Shown: positions 1-8,577, counted from the stretch's first letter. The stretch: 26,883 nucleotides of DNA from DASXRA01 sp036506155 (GCA_036506155.1 DASXSF010000086.1:1-26883); one strand, 5' to 3'. The notes: generated by a model not told the origin, from the letters alone. Numbers and translations are program-made.

Positions 1-323
1 CCGCACGAGAACCCGACGTCACGCCCGTTGATCTTGCGAAAGGGCGCGTGCGCCAAGAAGCATTTCCACGGCCGAGGCGCTTGCCCGCGGTCATACCGGC
101 GCGCGACACGCTCCGCTGTCTGGCACGTCGTCCCGCGCAGCACCACAATGTGCGTCGTTCTGCCGGAGAAGCGGATCGTGCCGCAGTCGTGGTACCGGCG
201 AGCGTCCGCGACCGCTGGCCACAGCGCGATCGCCGCCGCGCCGACCGCCACGAGCTTCACCACAGATCGCACCTGATGGAGTGTGGCGGCGAAGTCGTCC
301 CGTGGCAAGAAGCGCACCGGCAT
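1..323 (-). CDS. small secreted Cys-containing protein, 3' end outside window
   Basis: This open frame runs off the left edge without a stop, leaving about 107 codons. It starts at ATG 323-321, and the bases just upstream read GAGGAAAGGGG, a good ribosome binding site. Residues about 18-41 form a signal peptide (RSVVKLVAVGAAAIALWPAVADA), preceded by a slightly long N-region. The mature part has spaced cysteines in HDCGTI, GTTCQTAERVARRY, PWKCF and GFSC, which suggests disulfides. The pattern 'TCxTAxxVARRY ... G..C' recurs in many small secreted actinobacterial proteins of unknown function. The function is therefore unknown. The gene is divergent from the one at 555. Confidence 0.6.
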   Translation of the reverse strand, partial: MPVRFLPRDDFAATLHQVRSVVKLVAVGAAAIALWPAVADARRYHDCGTIRFSGRTTHIVVLRGTTCQTAERVARRYDRGQAPRPWKCFLAHAPFRKINGRDVGFSC

Positions 324-554
324 GCGCCCCTTTCCTCTGATGCCCGGGCATCGACGAGATCAGAGCCGCGCCGGTCGAGCTCGTCGCGCAAAGCGGCGGT
401 ACGTCGCGCTGGGCAGCCGGCCAATCGTGACGCGTCGGCGGAACGCCTCTAGGCCATGTGCCTCGGGCAACTCCTCGTTGCTCGGATCGCATTGCCAGCG
501 CCGCGCGGATGAACGTATGGTCGGACTGACCGCCACGGATCCAGGAGGTCCGTC

Positions 555-1031
555 ATGTCCGTCACCCGCCTGCTCGTCCCCCTGCTCGGCGCCGGCGTGG
601 TCGCCGGTGGCATCGTCGCCGCGTCCGCCGGCGGCCAGGGCGCCGGGCCACCCACCGGAACGCTCACGCTAAACGTCGTCACGAAGGAGACGAACGGCAC
701 CTTCGTCGACGTCCCGCCGAAATCGAAGAAGTTCTTCAGCGACGGCGACGAGTTCGTCGGCCGCGGCACCGTGAGCGGCGGTGCTCAGGGCACGGTCGCC
801 TATGAGTTCACATACGTCGGCAAGAGCGCCTTCCTGCGCGGCGTCGTCTCACTTCCGGGCGGCAAGCTGTTCTTCGAGGAGTTCGACAAGAGCGGCAGCA
901 AGCTCACGCGCGGGGCGATCCTCGGCGGGTCGGGAAGCTACGCGGGCGCCAGAGGCGACTTCGAGGACCGCACGATTAAGAGCACGAACACGAGCACGAC
1001 GTCGCGTGTGACAATCACGTTCGTGGGCTAG
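555..1031 (+). CDS. secreted allene-oxide-cyclase-barrel-like (dirigent-like) protein
   Basis: 158 aa. A strong ribosome binding site, AGGAGGT, sits 6 nt before the ATG. Residues 1-26 are a signal peptide (MSVTRLLVPLLGAGVVAGGIVAASA). The mature region is beta-rich with the layout of the AOC-barrel/dirigent-like fold: an early TGTLTLNVV strand, a GDEFVGRGTVSGG turn, a central EFTYVGK strand, and near the end the glycine turn GGSGSYAGARGDFE followed by a TSRVTITF strand. GGSGxYxGARG is the most recognisable motif of these small exported actinobacterial barrels. Their substrates are unknown and catalytic activity is not established. It appears monocistronic. Confidence 0.65.
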   Translation: MSVTRLLVPLLGAGVVAGGIVAASAGGQGAGPPTGTLTLNVVTKETNGTFVDVPPKSKKFFSDGDEFVGRGTVSGGAQGTVAYEFTYVGKSAFLRGVVSLPGGKLFFEEFDKSGSKLTRGAILGGSGSYAGARGDFEDRTIKSTNTSTTSRVTITFVG

Positions 1032-1204
1032 CAGTCGAGCTGACGCGGAACCTCCCGAGCCTGGCGTTCCGCTTGTCGCGCGAAGCGGCGCTCTCGTTGA
1101 CCATCTTGGCGATGGCTTCGGGCCGCCTCCCGCTGACAGCCGATAGCAGCAGTCAGCGGCGACCGCGCGAGTAAGGGCGAGAACTCGACACAGGGAGGTC
1201 CCGG

Positions 1205-2122
1205 ATGAAGGCGATTGTGGTGACGGACGAGGCCGCGGGAACGGCCGGGATGACGCTGGTGGAGCGGCCCGAGCCGCCGGCGGCGATCAACGACGTCATC
1301 GTTCAGGTTCATGCGTCGGGATTCGTCCCGACTGAGATGGCGTGGCCCTCGACCTGGACCGATCGCCGCGACCGTGACCGGACACCGTCGATCCCTGGGC
1401 ACGAGCTGGCCAGAGTGGTCACCGCCCTCGGCTATGGCACGACGGGGCTGTCGGTGGGACAGCGAGTGTTCGGCCTCACGGACTGGCATCGCGACGGCAC
1501 CCTGGCGGAGTACGTGGCCGTCGAGGCGCGCAACCTCGCGCCGCTGCCGGGCGATGTCGATTTCACGGTGGGCGCGAGCCTGCCGATTTCGGGCCTGACC
1601 GCGTGGCAGGGACTGTTCGACCACGGCCGCCTTCAGGTGGGGCAGAGTGTCCTCGTGCACGGCGCGGCCGGCGCAGTCGGGTCGATGGTGACGCAGCTCG
1701 CACGTGAGTTCGGCGCGTACGTCATCGGCACCGGACGCGCCGCCGACCGTCAGAAGACGCTCGACTTCGGCGCGATGGAGTTCGTCGACCTTGAGAACGA
1801 CGCGCTGGAAGACGTCGGCGGAGTCGACCTCGTGTTCGACGTCATCGGCGGCGACATCCAGAAGCGGTCCGCAGGCCTGATTCGAGCCGGAGGAACATTG
1901 GTGACCGTCGTCGGGCCGCCCGAAGCGCGGCCCGCCTACGGCTTGGCGATCGACTTCGTTGTCGAGTCCGATCGCGGCCAACTGGGTGAGATCGTCCGGC
2001 GGGTACGGGACGGACGGCTGCGGACGAACATCGGCAACGTCGCGACCCTCGACGACGCCGTCGCCGCCTTAAACGCGGCCGAGCGACGCAACGGGAAGAC
2101 GATCATCCGCATTCGCCCGTAA
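1205..2122 (+). CDS. NADP-dependent medium-chain oxidoreductase, quinone-reductase-like
   Basis: 305 aa, slightly short for the medium-chain dehydrogenase/reductase superfamily. The start is set by GGGAGGT 7 nt before ATG 1205. The N-terminal GroES-like domain (about 25-110) has the IPGHELARVV motif. The Rossmann domain has VLVHGAAGAVGSMVTQLAREFGAYVIGTGR (about 149-178), with the AAGAVG nucleotide-binding turn of zinc-independent quinone oxidoreductases. The structural-zinc cysteine cluster is absent, so this is not an alcohol dehydrogenase. The C-terminus ends KTIIRI, close to the usual 'GKxVLxV'. It probably reduces a quinone or enone with NADPH. The substrate is unknown. Confidence 0.85.
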   Translation: MKAIVVTDEAAGTAGMTLVERPEPPAAINDVIVQVHASGFVPTEMAWPSTWTDRRDRDRTPSIPGHELARVVTALGYGTTGLSVGQRVFGLTDWHRDGTLAEYVAVEARNLAPLPGDVDFTVGASLPISGLTAWQGLFDHGRLQVGQSVLVHGAAGAVGSMVTQLAREFGAYVIGTGRAADRQKTLDFGAMEFVDLENDALEDVGGVDLVFDVIGGDIQKRSAGLIRAGGTLVTVVGPPEARPAYGLAIDFVVESDRGQLGEIVRRVRDGRLRTNIGNVATLDDAVAALNAAERRNGKTIIRIRP

Positions 2123-2163
2123 GGACTCGGCGACGCGATCAACAAGCGACAGATCGGCACAGC

Positions 2164-2188
2164 GAGCTTGCCGTCCCTACCCAAGCTC
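2164..2188 (+). terminator. possible hairpin terminator after the oxidoreductase
   Basis: A perfect 7-bp inverted repeat, GAGCTTG (2164-2170) and CAAGCTC (2182-2188), has an 11-nt loop and begins about 40 bp after the oxidoreductase stop. There is no U-tract, so it is only a weak intrinsic-terminator candidate. Confidence 0.25.
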
Positions 2189-2303
2189 ACCCGGATCGCC
2201 GACCGTCCAGGTCTCCTCACCATCCCAGCCGGAACACCTTACGCGTGACAGTACGCGAAGAGGGAGCTAAGACAGTCCACCAGCGCCTTGACGCGCATCG
2301 ATC

Positions 2304-2333
2304 TCTAGGCTTCCATTTACCTAGTTCCCTAGA
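2304..2333. promoter_or_regulatory. candidate GntR operator/promoter upstream of the YtrA-like operon
   Basis: Three CTAG cores sit just before the regulator gene. TCTAGG (2304-2309) and CCTAGA (2328-2333) form a 6-bp inverted repeat. A middle CCTAG (2320-2324) also pairs with the left arm CTAGG across 10 bp. YtrA-subfamily GntR proteins normally repress their own operon by binding short palindromes over the promoter, so this is the natural operator candidate. The stretch TACCTAGT (2318-2325) could serve as a -10 element and would give a short leader to the GTG start at 2352. Confidence 0.4.
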
Positions 2334-2351
2334 TGTATGGAGTGGGTGCTA

Positions 2352-2744
2352 GTGATCGAGTTCCATCTGGATACCCGCTCGGGGGTGTCGCCGTATAGGC
2401 AGATCGTGGATCAGGTGCGCCGCGCGCTGCGCTTAGGGCTACTGAACGAAGGTGATCAACTGCCGACCATCAAGGAGGTGGTGGGTCAGCTCGCGATCAA
2501 CCCAAACACGGTGCTCAAGGCGTACAAGGAGCTCGAGCACACCGGGCTGGTGGCACCCCGCCCTGGCGTCGGCACGTTCGTCACCGCGACCCTGCGCGAC
2601 GGATCGCTCGCCGCTCACGGACCACTGCGGCGCGAGCTGGTCCGCTGGTTGGCAAAAGCTCGTCGGGCTGGGCTTGATGAGGAGAGCATTGAGGCGCTGT
2701 TCCGGGACGCCTTTCGAGCCGGCGCCGAACAGGACATAGCGTGA
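2352..2744 (+). CDS. GntR-family transcriptional regulator, YtrA subfamily
   Basis: 130 aa from the GTG at 2352. An in-frame ATG exists at 2337, but the GTG start gives the family-typical beginning 'IEFHLD..SGVSPYRQIVDQVRRAL' and has GGAG about 9 nt upstream. The winged helix-turn-helix spans about residues 8-75 (GDQLPTIKEVVGQLAINPNTVLKAYKELEHTGLVAPRPGVGTFV). It is followed by a short C-terminal helical dimerisation tail, not a large effector domain, which is the YtrA signature. The stop overlaps the next start (GTGA at 2741-2744), so it is co-transcribed with the ABC genes it presumably represses. Confidence 0.9.
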   Translation: MIEFHLDTRSGVSPYRQIVDQVRRALRLGLLNEGDQLPTIKEVVGQLAINPNTVLKAYKELEHTGLVAPRPGVGTFVTATLRDGSLAAHGPLRRELVRWLAKARRAGLDEESIEALFRDAFRAGAEQDIA

Positions 2745-3628
2745 GCGCCGTCCTGCAGGCCGACGGCCTGGGCAAGCGGTACCGGCGCCGGTGGGCGCTG
2801 ACCGACTGCACGCTGCGCATCCCGTCCGGACGGGTTGTGGGGCTGGTCGGCCCGAACGGGGCCGGCAAGTCCACCCTGCTGAACCTCGCCGTGGGTCTGC
2901 TCACCCCGACCCGCGGACGCATCGACGTCCTTGACGCCCCGCCCGCGCTCGGTCCGGCAGAACTGGCGCGGGTCGGCTTCATGGCCCAGGAGACCCCGAC
3001 CTATTCCGGGCTGAGCGTCGCCGACCATCTGCGGATGGGCGCACGGCTGAACCCCGGCTGGGATCGCAAGCTTGCCGAGGACCGCATCGCGCAGCTCGGA
3101 CTCGATCCGGCGCAGAGGGCCGGGAAGCTGTCCGCCGGACAGCGAGCCCAGTTGGCGCTGACCGTCGCGGTGGCCAAGCGTCCCGAGCTGCTGATTCTGG
3201 ACGAGCCGGTGGCCAGCCTCGACCCGCTCGCCCGCCGGCAGTTCCTGCAGGGCCTGATGGAGGTTGTTGCTGAGCAGGGCGTGACCGTGGTGCTCTCCTC
3301 GCACCTGATCGCCGACCTGGAACGGGTGTGCGACCACCTGATCGTGCTGATCGCCTCGCGGGTCCGGCTGGCCGGCGACGTCGACCAACTGCTGGCCACC
3401 CACCACTTGCTCACCGGACCGCGCCGCGATCCTGAGCGGCTCCAGGCGGGTCAGCAGGTCGTCTCGGCGAGCCACACCGATCGGCAATCCACGCTGCTGG
3501 TCCGCACCGACGAGCCCATCCTGGACCCGGCGTGGACGGTGGAACCGGTCGGCCTCGAAGACCTGGTGCTTGCCTACATGAGCCCCGAGCCAACCGGGCG
3601 GGGCGGCTTGACGGGGGTGCCGCGATGA
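2741..3628 (+). CDS. ABC transporter ATP-binding protein
   Basis: 295 aa, starting at GTG 2741 inside the GTGA overlap with the regulator gene. Walker A GPNGAGKST is at 37-45, the Q-loop glutamine at 83 (FMAQE), the signature LSAGQ at 130-134, Walker B LLILDEP at 150-156 (catalytic Glu155) and the switch histidine at 188 (LSSH). The signature has A where LSGGQ is canonical, which is common in YtrB-type ATPases. The last ~80 residues form a small C-terminal extension of the kind seen in bacitracin/lantibiotic-type exporters. It energises the permease that follows. Confidence 0.93.
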   Translation: MSAVLQADGLGKRYRRRWALTDCTLRIPSGRVVGLVGPNGAGKSTLLNLAVGLLTPTRGRIDVLDAPPALGPAELARVGFMAQETPTYSGLSVADHLRMGARLNPGWDRKLAEDRIAQLGLDPAQRAGKLSAGQRAQLALTVAVAKRPELLILDEPVASLDPLARRQFLQGLMEVVAEQGVTVVLSSHLIADLERVCDHLIVLIASRVRLAGDVDQLLATHHLLTGPRRDPERLQAGQQVVSASHTDRQSTLLVRTDEPILDPAWTVEPVGLEDLVLAYMSPEPTGRGGLTGVPR

Positions 3629-4674
3629 TCTGGCTGGCCTGGCGGCAGTTCCGGGCGCAAGCCGCCGTCGTCTTCGGCGCGCTCGCCGTCCTGGCGATCG
3701 TTCTGATCGTCACCGGGCTGCGCCTGCGGCACTGGTACGACACCGACGGCCTCGCGAACTGCACGACAGGCGACGCTTGCGACGCGCTCACCTCTTGGTT
3801 CACCGGACGCTACAGCTGGCTGCAGACCCTGCTCAGCAATGTGCTGATCCTGTTCCTGCCCGGGCTGACCGGAGTGTTCTGGGGCGCTCCGCTGATCGCT
3901 CGCGAACTCGAGTCGGGGACCTACCGGCTGGCCTGGACGCAGTCGGTCACCCGCACTCGCTGGCTGGCCGGCAAGATCGCCGTCGTCGGCACGGCCAGCG
4001 TCGCCGCCTCAGCCCTGCTGACCTGGATGGTCTCGTGGTGGTACACGCCGTTCGACAAAATCGCCCACAACAAGTTCGACCCGACCATCTTCTCCGAACG
4101 CGACCTCGCGCCGATCGGTTACGCCGCGTTCGGCTTCGCCCTCGGGCTGATCGCCGGGCTGCTGATCCGCCGCACGCTGCCGGCGATGGCCACCACGCTC
4201 GTCGGCTACATCGCCGCCCGCATCATCGTCGTCTACTGGATCCGGCCCCACTTCCAGGCACCGCTGCACATCACGGCGCTGCTGCAGCAGCCCGGCGCCG
4301 GCTCGGCCAGGGCGGCGAAGGCGCCCGCAGTGGGGCAGATACCACAGGGGTCGTGGATAGTCTCCACCAAGCTCACCGACCCGTCGGGCCACTCCGTCGG
4401 CGCTATACGGATACCCCTCGGTAGCCCGTGCATGGCCACCAACAGCTGCGTGGCCGGCTACCACCAAACCCTCACCTACCAGCCCGCCAGCCGGTACTGG
4501 CCGTTCCAGTGGTACGAGCTGACGCTGTTCACCGGCGTCGCACTGATCCTGATCGGCTTCTGCTTCTGGTGGATCAACGGCCACTCGCTACGCCCAGCAT
4601 CCGGGGGCGCCGCGCACGCCAGCCGACCCGACGCTACGTTGCCGTCCCAACAGGCTCCCGCGCCCGTCCAGTAA
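3625..4674 (+). CDS. ABC transporter permease
   Basis: 349 aa from ATG 3625, which overlaps the ATPase stop (ATGA). An in-frame ATG at 3532 would bury the start deep in the ATPase gene and is rejected. The protein begins MIWLAWRQFRAQA, typical for permeases of GntR-linked ABC exporters. About six hydrophobic segments are visible: residues 13-33, 66-88, 116-138, 160-181, 186-207 and 288-309. An extracytoplasmic loop lies before the last segment. Three translationally coupled genes suggest a small drug- or peptide-responsive exporter. The substrate is not evident. It is convergent with the LAL regulator. Confidence 0.88.
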   Translation: MIWLAWRQFRAQAAVVFGALAVLAIVLIVTGLRLRHWYDTDGLANCTTGDACDALTSWFTGRYSWLQTLLSNVLILFLPGLTGVFWGAPLIARELESGTYRLAWTQSVTRTRWLAGKIAVVGTASVAASALLTWMVSWWYTPFDKIAHNKFDPTIFSERDLAPIGYAAFGFALGLIAGLLIRRTLPAMATTLVGYIAARIIVVYWIRPHFQAPLHITALLQQPGAGSARAAKAPAVGQIPQGSWIVSTKLTDPSGHSVGAIRIPLGSPCMATNSCVAGYHQTLTYQPASRYWPFQWYELTLFTGVALILIGFCFWWINGHSLRPASGGAAHASRPDATLPSQQAPAPVQ

Positions 4675-4773
4675 AACCCGCGCCGCCGAGAGCGGGCAGA
4701 ATCCGGGCACCGCGCCACCCGAGTCCGATCAAGCGGGCAGCGGGGAACGCCGGCGACACCACCCGGCCAAACC

Positions 4774-7524
4774 TCAGGTCGCTCCGTTCAGCGGGCTGTG
4801 CTGGTCGATGAGGTCGCGCAGCTGGTGCCGGCCGGCGATACCGAGCTTGGGGTAGGAGCGGTACAGGTGCGAGGCGACGGTTCGCGGAGACAGGAACAGC
4901 CGGTCGGCGATCTCGCTGTTGGTCAGGCCGCGGCCGGCGAGGGTGACGATCTCGCGTTGCTGGGCGGTGAGTTCGCTGAGTGCGCCCGGGACGGCCGGCG
5001 CGGCGTGCACGGTGACGCCGCAGGCGCGCAGTTCGGATTCCGTGCGCCGGATCCATGGGACCGCGGCGAGGTGGTGGAACGTGTCCAGGGCGGTCCCGAG
5101 GAGGGGTTTGGCGTCGTTGATCCGCCGTTGCCGGCGCAGCCACTCCGCGTAGTCCAGCTGGAGCTGGGCCCACTCGAACGGCCACGCATCCCCGGCGGAA
5201 TCGGCCAAGGGCGCGGTGAAATGGGCCTCGGCCCGGTCGGTCTCGGCGAGCAGCCCGCAGGCGCGAGCTGCGAGCTGCTCGAGGCGCGGCCCGGGTGCCG
5301 GGTCCACAGTGCCCAGTACGCGCTCCAGCAGTGCCCGCGCCTCCAGGTGCCGTTCGGCGCGGGCCGCCGCGGCGGCGAGGTCGGCGATCGCCAGATACGA
5401 GAAGTGGTGGTGCAGCGGCGTTCCGTCGGCGGCGAGGAGGTGGCTGAGCTGGGCGTACGCGGTGACGTAGGCGCCCTGGGATAGCGCGGTGAGACCTGCG
5501 GCGTGCCAGGCCCGGGCGGCGTACCCGCGGTATTCGGCCGTGTCGACCGTAGCGCGTACCCGGGCCAGCAACGGCGCCACCTGTTCGTGATCGCCGCGCA
5601 TGGCCGCCACGGTGGCCGTCGTGAGGTCAGCCGAGCCCGCGACGGTCTCCATGGCGTACGCAGCCGCGATGTTGCCGGCCTCCCGGGCGGCGACCAGCGC
5701 CTCGTCCCAACGTCCGCTGTCGATGCATGCCCATTCCAGCGCGGACAACACAGCGCCGCTGGAACCGCGTACGCGGGGAGCGCGCAGGCGGTCGAGGGCC
5801 TCGCGGAGCAGGCGGATCGCCAGTTCAGTCTCGTGCAGCACCCAGGCCGCCGCGCCTACGGTGCCCGGTTCGTTGACATGCCGGGCGGCGATGCGGTGAA
5901 GGTCGCGGATGTTTTCGGCCTTCGCCCGGAACGGATCCATGCAAGCCCTGATCCATAAGCGGCTCTCGGCCTCGGCAGACCGTGGCGCTCCCTGGGCGTC
6001 GAGGGAGTCGGCGGCGGAGCGCACTTTGGCGCGGTCCTCGGCCAGTCCGGTTTGGTGGGCGACGGTGGCCGCCATCGAGGTGGCCGCCCAGGCGATGGAC
6101 GGCAGCCGCGGGTTCGCGTCGGCGATTGCGAGCAGTTCCCGCAGCGCTTCGGCGTTTCGATTCGACCAAGTCAGCGACCAGCCGATTTTCAGCCGTGCAG
6201 CTATGCACAGGTGCGGGTCGGACGTCGCGGCGAGGACCTTGCCCGCCAGCTCGCGTACCCAGTCGGCTTGGCCGGTGGACAGGGCGAGGTCGGCGGTGGC
6301 CAGCAGCCTGCGGGCTCTGTCGGGTTCGCTGGGGCTGAGCTCGGCGGCGCGTTCCAGGGCGCGCGCCGCCGCGGCGGCGCCCCCGCGGCGGCGCGCCTTG
6401 GCCGCGCTGTCTTCGAGGAGTACGGCGATGTCCTCGTCGGGATTGAGCGTCGCGGCCGCCAGATGCCAGGCGTAGCGGTCGGGCTGGTCGCGGTACGCCT
6501 GCGCGACCTGCCGGTGCGCCGCGGCGCGTTCGGCGAAGGACACGGCGTGGTAAACGGCTGAGCGGGCGAGAGGATGGGAGAACTGCGGTCCCCGCGTGTC
6601 GACTCGGATCAGCCCGGCCGTCTCGCCTGGGGCGAAGGCGTCGGCGCGGATCCCTGGGATCGCGGCGGCGGCCAGGTCCGAGCCGTCGGCGACCGCGGCC
6701 AGCAGCAACGCTGATCGCGTCGCCCCGGGCAGGGCGGCATATCGAGCGGTCATGATGGCGGTCAGTTGGCCGGCCGGCGAGATGGGCTCGGCCGACCAGC
6801 GGCGCCCGGCGTCGGGATCGGCGGCGATCGCCTTCGCCATCTCGATCAGGGCAAGCGGGTTGCCAGCCGCTTGGGCGAGTATCTGTTCGCGGGGGCGGCC
6901 GCGCGGCGGCCGTGGCTGGGCATCCAGGAGCCGTCCGGCCTCGGGTAGGGCCAGCGGCGCCAGCGGCAGGTCCGGGAAGTCCCGCTCGAATCCGGCGGGG
7001 GGCACCTCCCCACGGGCGCAGGCCAGCAGTACGAGCCGTTCCGCTTCGAGGCGCCTGGCGGCGAAGGCGAGCGCGTCGAGGGTGGCCCGGTCCAGCCAGT
7101 GCGCGTCGTCGACCGCCACCAGCAGCGGCTGATCGTCCGACAGCCCGGACAGCAGGGTCAGCACGGCGATCCCGGTCAGCAGTGGGTCGGGTGGCGCGGG
7201 GTCGTCGGAGAGCGCGAAGGCGGCGCGCAGTGCCTCGGCCTGGCGCGGCGGCAGCATGGGTAGTCGGTCCAGCGCCGGGCGCAGCAGCTGATGCAGGCCG
7301 GCGTAGGCCAGATCCTGCTCCGACTCCCGTCCGGTCGCGCACTGCACGCGCATCCCCGCCGACCTGGCCTGCCGCGCTGCCTCGGCGAGCAGCACCGTCT
7401 TGCCCAGGCCGGGGTCGCCCATGAGCAGCAGCACGCGGCTTTGCGTGTACGGCGGGGCGACCAGGTCGCGCAGCCGGGGCAGTTCGACGGCCCGTCCAAC
7501 GAGATTCGTTCTCCGGTCAGTCAT
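4774..7524 (-). CDS. LAL-family LuxR transcriptional regulator (AAA ATPase, helical repeats, LuxR HTH)
   Basis: 916 aa. The frame is open back to 8508, but that part lies antisense to the hydrolase gene. The start MTDRRTNLVGRAVEL at 7524 has GAGGG 4 nt upstream and places the family-typical 'LVGR' at the N-terminus. Walker A GDPGLGKT is at 36-43 and Walker B LLVAVDDAHWLD at 134-145. The middle ~550 residues are Ala/Leu/Arg-rich helical repeats of the TPR-like type. The LuxR DNA-binding domain (about 852-907) has LTAQQREIVTLAGRGLTNSEIA and SPRTVASHLYRSYPKLG. LAL proteins (MalT relatives) are ATP-dependent activators that sense a ligand. The divergent gene and the repeated box upstream of three hydrolase genes point to its targets. 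Confidence 0.93.
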   Translation of the reverse strand: MTDRRTNLVGRAVELPRLRDLVAPPYTQSRVLLLMGDPGLGKTVLLAEAARQARSAGMRVQCATGRESEQDLAYAGLHQLLRPALDRLPMLPPRQAEALRAAFALSDDPAPPDPLLTGIAVLTLLSGLSDDQPLLVAVDDAHWLDRATLDALAFAARRLEAERLVLLACARGEVPPAGFERDFPDLPLAPLALPEAGRLLDAQPRPPRGRPREQILAQAAGNPLALIEMAKAIAADPDAGRRWSAEPISPAGQLTAIMTARYAALPGATRSALLLAAVADGSDLAAAAIPGIRADAFAPGETAGLIRVDTRGPQFSHPLARSAVYHAVSFAERAAAHRQVAQAYRDQPDRYAWHLAAATLNPDEDIAVLLEDSAAKARRRGGAAAAARALERAAELSPSEPDRARRLLATADLALSTGQADWVRELAGKVLAATSDPHLCIAARLKIGWSLTWSNRNAEALRELLAIADANPRLPSIAWAATSMAATVAHQTGLAEDRAKVRSAADSLDAQGAPRSAEAESRLWIRACMDPFRAKAENIRDLHRIAARHVNEPGTVGAAAWVLHETELAIRLLREALDRLRAPRVRGSSGAVLSALEWACIDSGRWDEALVAAREAGNIAAAYAMETVAGSADLTTATVAAMRGDHEQVAPLLARVRATVDTAEYRGYAARAWHAAGLTALSQGAYVTAYAQLSHLLAADGTPLHHHFSYLAIADLAAAAARAERHLEARALLERVLGTVDPAPGPRLEQLAARACGLLAETDRAEAHFTAPLADSAGDAWPFEWAQLQLDYAEWLRRQRRINDAKPLLGTALDTFHHLAAVPWIRRTESELRACGVTVHAAPAVPGALSELTAQQREIVTLAGRGLTNSEIADRLFLSPRTVASHLYRSYPKLGIAGRHQLRDLIDQHSPLNGAT

Positions 7525-7569
7525 GGAGCCCTCATCCCGACGAAGATAGCCGCCGAGATCGGCACCCAT

Positions 7570-7590
7570 CTGCAGTGAAGTTGCGGATAC
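7570..7590 (+). promoter_or_regulatory. repeated regulatory box, copy 1 (LAL/hydrolase intergenic)
   Basis: The first of four copies of a 21-bp element of form CTGCAGT-SARNN-TGCGGAT-WC. It lies in the 99-bp gap between the divergent LAL regulator and the Cys-hydrolase gene, 33 bp before the hydrolase ATG and 45 bp from the regulator ATG. It could therefore control both directions. Binding by the LAL protein is an inference from position. Confidence 0.6.
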
Positions 7591-7623
7591 CCATCGACCG
7601 CCGCATGGCCACAAGGTAGGGGC

Positions 7624-8433
7624 ATGCCGTATGTCACGGTCGGCCGTGAGAACAGCGGTGACATTCAGATCTGCTACGAAGACCACGGAACGGGCATGCC
7701 CGTCGTCTTGATCCACGGGTACCTCGCCGACGGGCATTCGTGGGAGAAACAGGAGACGACATTGCTCGCCGCCGGGTACCGCGTGATCAGCTACGACCGG
7801 CGCGGTGGCGGCGCCTCTAGCCGGCCCGCCGGCGGGTACGACTACGACACGTTGTCCGCCGACCTGAACGTGCTCCTCGAAACCCTGGATGTACGCGGCG
7901 CGGTGCTGGTCGGCTGCTGCTCCGGCACCGGGGAGGTGACCCGCTACCTCGGCACCCACAGGCCGGCCAGGGTACGTGCGGCCGCGCTGCTGGCACCGCT
8001 GCCTCCGCTCCTTCGCTGGTCGGCCGACCGGCACAGTTTCCTGACGGCACTCGCATCCGATCGCCCGGCGGCGATCAAGGCTCACCTCGACCGGCACTAC
8101 AACGTCGACCTGCTCGGCGGCGGCCGCGTCAGCGATCAGGCCTGGCAGAACAGCTTCCATGTCGCGATCCGTGCGTCCGCTGCGGCGGCCGTGGGTGGCG
8201 CGCTCGCGTGGCAAGAGGACTTCCGTGCCGATGTCGCCCGCATCACCGTTCCCGTTCTGATCGTGCAGGGCGCGCTCGACCAGATCATGCCGCCCGCGGA
8301 GACCGGCGACCGCCTGGCGGCGATGCTGGCCGATGCCCGCGCCGTGGTGATCCCCGGCGGCGGGCATGCGATCACCTGGACGCATGCGGCCGAGATCAAT
8401 GGCGCGCTCACCGGATTCCTGCGCGCACTGTAG
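7624..8433 (+). CDS. alpha/beta hydrolase, haloperoxidase-like, with Cys at the nucleophile position
   Basis: 269 aa. The oxyanion-hole HGY is at 31-33 and the strand YRVISYDRRGGGASSRP at 52-68 is typical of cofactor-free haloperoxidase/esterase-like hydrolases. Relatives have a nucleophile elbow G-H-S-M-G-T-G-E-V. Here residues 97-105 read G-C-C-S-G-T-G-E-V, so the catalytic position (99) is Cys and a Ser follows at 100. The acid Asp219 (QGALDQIMP) and His248 (GGGHAITWTH) are intact. Cys nucleophiles are known in dienelactone hydrolases. It may act on esters or lactones, or be impaired. ATG 7624 follows GGTAGGGG. It is preceded by box copy 1. Confidence 0.88.
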   Translation: MPYVTVGRENSGDIQICYEDHGTGMPVVLIHGYLADGHSWEKQETTLLAAGYRVISYDRRGGGASSRPAGGYDYDTLSADLNVLLETLDVRGAVLVGCCSGTGEVTRYLGTHRPARVRAAALLAPLPPLLRWSADRHSFLTALASDRPAAIKAHLDRHYNVDLLGGGRVSDQAWQNSFHVAIRASAAAAVGGALAWQEDFRADVARITVPVLIVQGALDQIMPPAETGDRLAAMLADARAVVIPGGGHAITWTHAAEINGALTGFLRAL

Positions 8434-8523
8434 CGGCTTGGCCGCACCCGGCGAGGTAGCCTCCCGGGCTCGGCTGATGGGCGTCCACGCGAGTTGACGC
8501 CGGCGCACGTCGCGACGGCGGGA

Positions 8524-8544
8524 CTGCAGTCAACATGCGGATTC
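8524..8544 (+). promoter_or_regulatory. repeated regulatory box, copy 2
   Basis: The second copy of the CTGCAGT-SARNN-TGCGGAT-WC element. It ends 33 bp before the ATG at 8578, exactly the spacing of copy 1 before its gene. The sequence between box and ATG is otherwise diverged except for a similar ribosome-binding end (GGTAGGGG in one, GGTGGGGA in the other), so the shared spacing looks functional and not the result of a recent duplication. Confidence 0.6.
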
Positions 8545-8577
8545 CCTGGCGGTGGTCGTGCGGACGATGGTGGGGAC

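Noticed and set aside
1032..1204. Minus-strand frame reading RRPEAIAKMVNESAASRDKRNARLG
   Set aside because: Briefly looks protein-like, but it is short, has no supported start and no family I can name.
1028..1981. 317-codon minus-strand frame over the oxidoreductase gene
   Set aside because: High-GC shadow with His/Arg-rich nonsense sequence; the plus strand encodes a clear oxidoreductase.
5825..7342. 505-codon minus-strand frame inside the LAL gene
   Set aside because: Off-frame shadow, Arg/Pro/Ala-rich, no family match.
7525..8508. Upstream extension of the LAL reading frame to 8508
   Set aside because: It is antisense to a complete hydrolase gene, has no homology, and the ribosome binding site and LVGR N-terminus place the start at 7524.
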